A DNA stretch of 64,000 nt, taken from positions 220,126 through 284,125 of the forward strand of contig NZ_JBHSCW010000011.1 in the NCBI RefSeq assembly GCF_042651425.1, in the 5' to 3' direction. A program made the translations under genes and the position numbers. Shown here piece by piece: positions 58,036 to 64,000 of this stretch. Position 1 is the stretch's first letter; each line of letters opens with the position of its first letter. This DNA comes from Fodinicurvata halophila. Lineage in GTDB: Bacteria; Pseudomonadota; Alphaproteobacteria; Kiloniellales; DSM-21159. The notes beneath the pieces were generated by a model. That model had not been told where the DNA came from and did not search any database. It worked only from the letters and a program-made list of their open reading frames with translations.

Positions 58036-58899
58036 TCAGGTGGCTGCCATCTGGCCGAAGCGGCCGGCATTGAAATCCTCGATCGCTTGGCGGATCTCGT
58101 CCTTGCTTGTCATCACGAAGGGCCCGTATCCCACGACAGGCTCGTCGATCGGCTCGCCGGTCATCACCAGGATCATGGACTCGCCATCGGCCTGCAGCCG
58201 GACGCCCTCACCGTCCGTGGACAGGTGTGCAACCTCGGCTTCGCCGAGGCCGGTCCCGTCAATCGTGATATGACCGGATAGGACCGCGACCATGCTGTTA
58301 TGGCCCGCCGGCAGCGGCAGCACCGCCTCCGCCCCGGCATCGAGCCGCACATCCCAAAGGTTGACCGGCGTAAAGGTCTTTGCCGGACCGTTCGTGTCGT
58401 CGAACGCTCCCGCGATGATCCGCGCGCGTCCGCCCTCGAAGGTCACGACCGGAATCTCGGCGTCGGTGATCGCCTGATAGGCAGGCGGCACACCCTTGTC
58501 CTTCGCCGGCAGGTTGACCCACAGCTGGACCATGCGGAACGGACCGCCGGATTTCGAGTAGCCGGGCGAATGGAACTCTTCGTGGATGATGCCGCCACCG
58601 GCGGTCATCCACTGGACATCGCCCGGGCCGATCGTTCCGCCGCTTCCGGTCGAGTCCTGGTGGCTGACCTCGCCGTCATAGACGATGGTCACGGTCTCGA
58701 AGCCACGGTGCGGATGCTCACCGACCCCACGCGGCGCTCCCTCCTTCGACTGGAAGACATGAGGGCCGGCATAGTCGAACAGCAGGAAGGGACTGATGGA
58801 CTTCGTGTCCCCATGATAGCTGAAGAGCGATCGTACGGGAAAGCCGTCACCGACCCAATGGCCGGCCGGGGGCTGGATGACATTGCGTAGAGTCTTCAT
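58036..58899 (-). CDS. Pirin-family cupin protein
   Basis: A 287-residue bicupin. The N-terminal cupin metal motif is GVGEHPHRGFETVTIVYDGE with further ligands in GGGIIHEEFHS. Pirins act as quercetinase-like dioxygenases or regulators. The start at 58899 has a GAGGTG site. It is divergent from a small HxlR regulator across 118 bases, a pairing that suggests control by a redox- or quinone-responsive HxlR protein. Confidence 0.93.
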   Translation of the reverse strand: MKTLRNVIQPPAGHWVGDGFPVRSLFSYHGDTKSISPFLLFDYAGPHVFQSKEGAPRGVGEHPHRGFETVTIVYDGEVSHQDSTGSGGTIGPGDVQWMTAGGGIIHEEFHSPGYSKSGGPFRMVQLWVNLPAKDKGVPPAYQAITDAEIPVVTFEGGRARIIAGAFDDTNGPAKTFTPVNLWDVRLDAGAEAVLPLPAGHNSMVAVLSGHITIDGTGLGEAEVAHLSTDGEGVRLQADGESMILVMTGEPIDEPVVGYGPFVMTSKDEIRQAIEDFNAGRFGQMAAT

Positions 58900-59017
58900 G
58901 GCTGCACCTCTCAATCCGGGCGAGTTTGCCAGCTCGCCTGTCAGGCAGTATTTGCGATTGCCTTAACAATGGGGCCCTATAAACTTTCTGCAAGTACGGT
59001 CCCAAAGGATACTGAAG

Positions 59018-59365
59018 ATGAGCGAACAACGCGTGTCCAACCGGCCCAGCTGTCCGGCCGAGATCACGCTGGAGTTTCTCGGCGGCAAATGGCGCCCGAT
59101 GATCATCTACTGGCTACTCGAGGGCCCGATGCGGTTCAACGAGCTGCAGCGCCGGCTCGGCGCAATCACCCATCGCACCCTGGCGAAAACGCTGAAGGAG
59201 ATGGAGGCGGACAACCTCGTGATCCGCCACGACTACGGCGAAATCCCGCCCCGCGTGGACTATTCGCTTACACCAGTTGGGCGCAGCCTCGAACCCGTAC
59301 TCCAAGCCATGGAGCACTGGGCGCGGGATCGGCAAGAGGCAAGCGGTAAGCTCTCTGGCCGGTGA
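59018..59365 (+). CDS. HxlR-family transcriptional regulator
   Basis: A 115-residue winged-helix protein: CPAEITLEFLGGKWRPMIIY, GPMRFNELQRRLGAITHRTL and VDYSLTPVGRSLEPVLQAME. It keeps the single N-terminal Cys (residue 12) used in redox-sensing members of the family. It is divergent from the pirin gene and likely represses it. The upstream ribosome site is weak (GAAG). Confidence 0.9.
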   Translation: MSEQRVSNRPSCPAEITLEFLGGKWRPMIIYWLLEGPMRFNELQRRLGAITHRTLAKTLKEMEADNLVIRHDYGEIPPRVDYSLTPVGRSLEPVLQAMEHWARDRQEASGKLSGR

Positions 59366-59505
59366 CCTTTGCCTCGGCCTCGGATATCACCATGAGCCAC
59401 CCGGCCCGCCTAGGCTTTCGGCAAGACTTGTTACCTATTGAGCTGCACTCCTTAGGGGAGACAGCGATCAGCAACAATTTCCTGGATTAGGAACTGTGGC
59501 CAGGA

Positions 59506-62139
59506 TTAGGCTGTCTTGATATGGCCGACGAAGCGGTCGACCTCCTCTTTCAGCGTACCGGACAGATTGCCCAGCTCCTGGGAGGCCAGAAGCACCTGGT
59601 TGGCCGAGTTTCCGGTCTCGCTCGCCGCCCGATCGACGCCGTCGATGTTCTGTGACACCTCCTCGGTACCGCTTGCGGCCTTCTGGGCGTTCTGGGCGAT
59701 TTCCTGAGTCGCTGCCGACTGCTGTTCGACGGCGGCCGCGATGGTGCCCGAGATCTCGTTGATTTCGTTGATCGTCTCGACGATCCTGTCGATCGCCGAC
59801 ACGGTATCGCCGGTTACCTTCTGCATACCATCGATCTGCTGGGATATCTCCTCGGTGGCCTTGCCGGTCTGCTCGGCCAGCGACTTCACCTCCTGGGCCA
59901 CGACGGCAAAGCCCTTGCCCGCCTCACCGGCGCGCGCCGCCTCGATGGTGGCGTTCAGGGCCAGCAGGTTGGTCTGCTCGGAGATATCACGGATCAGGCC
60001 CAGCACGTCGCCGATCTTCTGCGCTGCCTGCTGCAGCCCGCGCACCGTCTCGTCGGTGTACCTGGCCCGTTCGGTCGCCCGGCCGGCGATCTCGCTGGAT
60101 TGCTGAACCTGGCGACTGACCTCGCTGATGGAGCTGGCGAGCTCCTCGCCTGCGCTGGCCACCGTCTGTACATTGGACGAGGCGGCTTCGGTCGCAGTGG
60201 TTGCCGCCTGCGACTGCCGGCTGGTCTCCTCCGCCGTCGCCGCCATGCCTTCGGCCGTCTCGTGCATGCCGCTGGCCGCCTTCGACACCTGATCGACCAC
60301 ACCGCTTACGGACGCCTCGAACTCCTCGGCCAATTTCAGCATCGCCTCCCGGCGCTCGCGCTCGCCGCGCTCGCGCTCGTCCCTGGCGCGCTGGTTCGCC
60401 GCCTCGGCCTCGGCAAGGCCGTCACGGAACACCAGCAGGGCTGAGGCCATCTGCGCGATCTCGTCGCTGCCGCGCGTGTCGATCTGCGTTTCCAGATCAC
60501 CATCCGCGACCGCACGTGTCGACGCGGTCAGTCGGCCCAGGCGACGACCGACATTCCTGCCGACGTAGAGCCACGCCACCAGGCCGGCGATCACCACACT
60601 GGCCACCGCGATTGCGATCAACCAGCTTTTGCCGCGCAGGAAGGCACCGTTGACGCTCTCTGCCGCCGTCTGCATCTCGGCACGCGCGCCGGCGACCAGG
60701 CCACGCACCTGCTCGGCCAGGTCCTCGGAACGGGTTCGTGTCTCGGCCAGCGCCTGGCGGGCCTGCTCCGTCGCAGAGAGCTGGGCCGTGCGACGATCGA
60801 AGATACTGTTCTCACCCTGCCCCAGCGCCGTAAGGGCAGCAATTGCCTCGCCAACTTCGGACGGATCCTGCAGGTCCGCCAGCTTGTCCTCCAGCTTTCC
60901 GGCATCAGTAATGAACTGATCACGCAACGGCTGGATACGCTCCGGCTGGTTCACGTTCGCTGCGGTGGCCAACAGGCCCGCGGCATGGTTGGCCAGCGAC
61001 TGGATCTCCAGATAGGCGCGCAGTGCTGCCATCTCCGTATTCATCAACTCGGAGATGCTGGCACCGCTCTCGGCGGCAAGCTGGTTCACATTCTCGACCA
61101 GCGCCTGGCTGGCAGCCTCGATCCGCGGCGCCAGACTGTCCAGCAGCTGCTGATGCAGCGACGCGGCGCTGTCATGCATTTCCTCGATGCCGGGCTCGGC
61201 CGCACCGTCCCCCTTCAGCAGCTGGCGCTGCGCCGTCGGCATGCTAGTGTCGCCGACAAGGGTGGATATCAGCTGTTGCACAGAACTCCGAAGCTGAGCG
61301 CCCTCGGTGTCCTCGGGTACAGTCTCGAGTGCAGTCTGCATCCGCGCCACTGGGGCCTCGGCCAAGGTTTCGATCTCACCGATACGCTCCGGCTGCTCGA
61401 CGCTGCGCACCTCGCTTGCCAGCGCAATCAGGCGATTGGAATCGGCGCGCAGGGACAGGAGGTCGCGCAGTGTTGCGACGCCGCGCCCCAGGACGTCCTG
61501 CATCGCGGCCGCACTCTCCTCGTTGGCCATCTCGGTGCCCAGGATCAACTCGAAGTTTGCATCGTCGATGCGCGGAACCACCAGCTCCAGCAGTGCCATG
61601 TGTGCAGCACTGGCCTGATCGACCGACGCCTCCAGAGTGGTCTTGGCATCAAGCTGCTCGGCTACGGCTGCGTTCAGTTGCCCCAGATTGTTCTGCACAT
61701 CACCGGCGAGCCCACGGATTGCCTTGACGGTATCGCCGTTGGCGGCCTGCGTGGCGGCAAGCTCGTCAATCAACGTCTCCATCCGCTGCCCACGCTCGTC
61801 CAGGTCGGCGGCAGTGCGATCGCGCGCCTCCGCGCTGTCGGCACTGACCAGCGTCGGCGCTGCGGCCGAAAGCGAAGCCGTCTCGACAGCCAGCTGTAGC
61901 GCCGTCGTCATGCCGGGCACGTCCTGCTGGACCATGGTGCCGAACGTGCGCTGTACATTCGCAAAGGAGAACCAGCCCATGCCGCTCGCAATAACCGTAA
62001 GGGCTGCTACGCCGGCGAAAGCCATGAAGAGACGTGCACGCACGCTGCTGCGCCGTGTCTTTTTCTCAGATGCGGGAGCGAGGTCCTGCTCGAGATCCTC
62101 TTGCGCCGGCTGGCTCTGCTGATTGGTATCCTGGGTCAT
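59506..62139 (-). CDS. Methyl-accepting chemotaxis protein with a large periplasmic sensor
   Basis: An 877-residue receptor. TM1 is at about residues 36-58 and TM2 at 503-523, leaving a periplasmic all-helical sensor of about 440 residues, large enough for a double helical-bundle (HBM-like) domain. A HAMP domain follows (RLGRLTASTRAVADGDLETQ). The signalling tip ISEQTNLLALNATIEAARAG is near residue 720. Its gene follows that of a Liv-type binding protein, suggesting that the binding protein delivers the stimulus. The ATG at 62139 is preferred over the TTG at 62175. Confidence 0.92.
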   Translation of the reverse strand: MTQDTNQQSQPAQEDLEQDLAPASEKKTRRSSVRARLFMAFAGVAALTVIASGMGWFSFANVQRTFGTMVQQDVPGMTTALQLAVETASLSAAAPTLVSADSAEARDRTAADLDERGQRMETLIDELAATQAANGDTVKAIRGLAGDVQNNLGQLNAAVAEQLDAKTTLEASVDQASAAHMALLELVVPRIDDANFELILGTEMANEESAAAMQDVLGRGVATLRDLLSLRADSNRLIALASEVRSVEQPERIGEIETLAEAPVARMQTALETVPEDTEGAQLRSSVQQLISTLVGDTSMPTAQRQLLKGDGAAEPGIEEMHDSAASLHQQLLDSLAPRIEAASQALVENVNQLAAESGASISELMNTEMAALRAYLEIQSLANHAAGLLATAANVNQPERIQPLRDQFITDAGKLEDKLADLQDPSEVGEAIAALTALGQGENSIFDRRTAQLSATEQARQALAETRTRSEDLAEQVRGLVAGARAEMQTAAESVNGAFLRGKSWLIAIAVASVVIAGLVAWLYVGRNVGRRLGRLTASTRAVADGDLETQIDTRGSDEIAQMASALLVFRDGLAEAEAANQRARDERERGERERREAMLKLAEEFEASVSGVVDQVSKAASGMHETAEGMAATAEETSRQSQAATTATEAASSNVQTVASAGEELASSISEVSRQVQQSSEIAGRATERARYTDETVRGLQQAAQKIGDVLGLIRDISEQTNLLALNATIEAARAGEAGKGFAVVAQEVKSLAEQTGKATEEISQQIDGMQKVTGDTVSAIDRIVETINEINEISGTIAAAVEQQSAATQEIAQNAQKAASGTEEVSQNIDGVDRAASETGNSANQVLLASQELGNLSGTLKEEVDRFVGHIKTA

Positions 62140-62190
62140 GTTCACGGTCGCCTTCGCTGCTGGCTTCTGAACCAATGTAAAAGAGTAAGG

Positions 62191-62216
62191 GGCGGAGGCG
62201 GTATCTCGCCTCCGCC
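62191..62216 (-). terminator. Hairpin between the binding-protein and chemoreceptor genes
   Basis: GGCGGAGGCG and CGCCTCCGCC form a perfect 10-bp stem with a 6-base loop, 12 bases after the binding-protein stop. On the minus strand it is followed by CCTTACTCTTTTAC, a partial T-run. It would act as an attenuator, giving more binding protein than receptor. Confidence 0.7.
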
Positions 62217-62227
62217 AACACGGTGCC

Positions 62228-63412
62228 TCAGCTGCCGCCCTTGCTCAGATGCTCGACGGCCTTGAACGAACCGCCGGCCTGGATTTCGGTGAGAAACACC
62301 TCGTCCATGCCCTGGTTGTCGTCCGGACCGTAGGTCAGGGTGATACCACCCAGATCGAACGTGCCAGTCTGCGCGACAGCCTGGAGGAAGCCTTCGCGAG
62401 TGAGATCACCCTCCACGTTCTCCAAGGCTGCGATGGCAAGCCGGCCGACGATGTAGCCTTCCAGCGACACGAAACCGACCTCGCTCCCCTCGGCGTGTGC
62501 CTTCAGGGCTTCCTGATACTCGGCCACCACCGGGATCGAGTCGTCCCACGGGAAAGGAACGACCTGGGTAATCACCACACCGGCGCCGTCCTCGCCCAGT
62601 TCGCTGGCAAGCGCCTTTGAGCCGACAAAGGAAATGTTCACGTAGGTGGCGTTAAGGCCGACCTTCTTGCCGAGGCGGATAAATTCGGCGCTGGGCGCAT
62701 ATGCCCCCACCATGACGACAGCCTGCGGGTCCGCCTTGCGGATCTCCAGCAAAGCCGACTTCACCGCAGTGGTATTGCGCGTGTAGGTGCCCTCGGCAAC
62801 AAGCTCGAGGTCACGCTTCTCCATCGCCTTCTGCACGCCCGACAGGCCGGCGCGGCCATATGAGTCGTCCTGATAGAGGATCGCAATCTTGTCGTAATTC
62901 AGGTCCTCGGTCAGATGCCGGATCCAGGCCTCTGTCTCCTGGTCGTAGGAGCCGCGGACGTTGACCACGTTGCCAAGGCTGGCGTCACGCAGGAAACCGG
63001 CGCCCGTGAAGGGGCCGACGAACGGCACCTGAGCGTCCGTCGCGATCGGCTGCACCGCCTTCGAAGTCGGGGTGCCGACCTCGCCGATCAGAGCAAAGAC
63101 CTTGTCCTCGTCGATCAGCTTGTTGGTGTTGGTGATCGCGGCTTCCGGCTCGTAACCGTCATCGTAGGAGACCAGGTCAATCTTGCGGCCCTTTACGCCG
63201 CCGGCTGCATTGGCCTCCGCAAACGCGGCCAGCAGGCCCTCTCGCATGCCGGTGCCGAGTGCCGCAGCCGGCCCCTCGAACGCAGCCGACTGTCCAAATA
63301 GAATCGTATCATCGCTGACGCCCGGCTCCGCAGCCGCCGACCAGCTCATTGTCAGACCCAGCCCCAGGCCGGCCATGGCGCGAACCGCGCCCTTCAGGAA
63401 TGCAGGTGCCAT
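62228..63412 (-). CDS. Periplasmic Liv-type substrate-binding protein linked to a chemoreceptor
   Basis: A 394-residue protein. The signal peptide (residues 1-28) ends near AAAE. Type I binding-fold landmarks are ILFGQSAAFEGPAAALGTGM, ANAAGGVKGRKIDLVSYDDG, GEVGTPTSKAVQPIATD and YGRAGLSGVQKAME. Unlike the LivK at 35164, no ABC permease genes are nearby; the next gene is a chemoreceptor. I infer a chemotaxis role, with the ligand-loaded protein binding the receptor. The start at 63412 has a GGAGAAAG site about 6 bases upstream. Confidence 0.9.
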   Translation of the reverse strand: MAPAFLKGAVRAMAGLGLGLTMSWSAAAEPGVSDDTILFGQSAAFEGPAAALGTGMREGLLAAFAEANAAGGVKGRKIDLVSYDDGYEPEAAITNTNKLIDEDKVFALIGEVGTPTSKAVQPIATDAQVPFVGPFTGAGFLRDASLGNVVNVRGSYDQETEAWIRHLTEDLNYDKIAILYQDDSYGRAGLSGVQKAMEKRDLELVAEGTYTRNTTAVKSALLEIRKADPQAVVMVGAYAPSAEFIRLGKKVGLNATYVNISFVGSKALASELGEDGAGVVITQVVPFPWDDSIPVVAEYQEALKAHAEGSEVGFVSLEGYIVGRLAIAALENVEGDLTREGFLQAVAQTGTFDLGGITLTYGPDDNQGMDEVFLTEIQAGGSFKAVEHLSKGGS

Positions 63413-63826
63413 TCATCTTTCTCCACCAAAACACTACAAAAATGCATCGCTTGCCCGTCGAGTAACGGATCCGATACACGCGAATGACACAGTGTTGGCG
63501 GCACCCCTTAAAAAAGTATGAAATATTCCACAATTATTTCGGATACAGGCGTACTAAAATGACAAGGTTCCGACGGTAACGTCTCTCAACCAACAAACTT
63601 CAGAGAAGGCCCCACCGATTCACTCTCCGTATCGGCTAGTGACACTGACGTCCTTCGGCATTCCAATACTTTGATTTTCCACGCTTTGAATAATCGATTC
63701 CGGGTATTGACCGCTCCTGAATGCAATTCACTCGCTATTGCACGAAGTATGTGACTACCCGCCCGGTTATGCTGTGGGCTTCTGAACGCTCACATTACCT
63801 GTTTTCGACCCACCCCCGAACGCAAG
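63413..63826. other. Intergenic region, 414 bp
   Basis: It lies between the binding-protein start and the tRNA terminator. It must hold the promoter of the binding-protein/chemoreceptor operon. It is more AT-rich than the genes (for example around 63505-63545). I see no supported gene, repeat or operator. Confidence 0.5.
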
Positions 63827-63859
63827 AAAGCCCCGCGCCAGGCTTGGCGACGGGGCTTT
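63827..63859. terminator. Terminator of the tRNA-fMet gene
   Basis: AAAGCCCCG (63827-63835) pairs with CGGGGCTTT (63851-63859). An inner stem CGCCA/TGGCG continues it, with a GGCT loop and one bulged A. It lies 15 bases beyond the tRNA 3' end on the minus strand. The T-tail CTTT-CTTG on that strand and CTTTTGG on the other make it usable in both directions. Confidence 0.85.
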
Positions 63860-63874
63860 TGGTTTCGTGTTGTC

Positions 63875-63951
<77 letters not shown>

Positions 63952-64000
63952 GTTGTGGGTGTTTGTTGGTTTGCGTGTGTTTGGGGTTTGCGGAGAGGGT

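Noticed and set aside
63827..63859. Hairpin as possible CRISPR or mobile-element repeat
   Set aside because: It is a single copy with terminator form next to the tRNA gene. No CRISPR array, transposase or integrase was found anywhere in the window.

Overview
The window reads as GC-rich chromosomal DNA of a metabolically versatile, respiring alphaproteobacterium. This rests on inference: NnrR-type denitrification control, TRAP and Liv transporters in nearly every catabolic block, a PAS-type protein of the alphaproteobacterial kind, and an initiator tRNA gene placed as it usually is at the end of alphaproteobacterial rRNA operons. A Rhodospirillales-like lineage is plausible, but genus cannot be read from the sequence. 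About 57 protein genes, one tRNA gene and two pseudogenes are supported. Genes are densely packed, many with ATGA stop/start overlaps.

Layout. 1-4.0 kb (minus): TRAP transporter followed by a degradative class II HMG-CoA reductase, probably mevalonate uptake and breakdown. 4.4-11.0 kb: a nitrogen-oxide respiration block with an NnrR-like Crp/Fnr regulator, copper nitrite reductase, an alternative-oxidase-like protein, a SirB-type membrane protein, quinol-dependent nitric oxide reductase and pseudoazurin. nirK and the pseudoazurin gene carry matching Fnr-type boxes (TTGTTCYRGCGCAA), each well placed relative to a -10-like hexamer. 11.1-14.7 kb: orphan Hen1-like RNA methyltransferase, secreted HAD phosphatase, a remnant of a dicarboxylate symporter, and arsenic resistance (acr3, arsR) with a large inverted-repeat operator. 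14.8-23.0 kb: HelD-type helicase, macro-domain protein, secreted serine hydrolase, an unusual cyclase-like/wHTH/TolB/TPR regulator, a small membrane protein and a methyltransferase. 23.3-26.8 kb: sulfide-oxidation genes (DsrE-like, DUF302-like, FccA, FccB) and an HxlR regulator.

27.0-30.3 kb: a methyltransferase, a decayed cupin gene, then a markedly AT-rich island with two co-directional genes. One encodes a HEPN-type protein with an RNTAAH motif. The other encodes a partner with a small folded N-terminus, a Ser/Lys linker and a C-terminal module that resembles the N-terminus of the HEPN protein. This pair is the best candidate for an undescribed (probably defence or toxin-type) system. 30.3-40.1 kb: alpha/beta hydrolase divergent from a TetR-led operon with a crotonase-fold protein, acyl-CoA ligase, two hotdog/MaoC proteins and a complete Liv-type ABC importer, suggesting import, CoA activation and beta-oxidation of an organic acid.

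40.1-47.1 kb: catalase, nucleoside deaminase, PAS protein, malonyl-CoA synthetase, GlxA-type AraC regulator, methyltransferase. 47.2-57.8 kb: an acid-sugar regulon (UxaA-type dehydratase, SDR, PdxA2-like dehydrogenase, DUF1537 kinase, TRAP transporter, GntR regulator, two dehydrogenases), tied together by a repeated RGTATR-CT-RGTATG promoter motif. 58.0-63.4 kb: pirin and its divergent HxlR regulator, then a large chemoreceptor co-transcribed with a Liv-type periplasmic binding protein. The right edge holds tRNA-fMet, suggesting an rRNA operon just outside. Strong hairpins follow three of the binding-protein genes, a recurring arrangement that would let the binding protein be made in excess of its partners.
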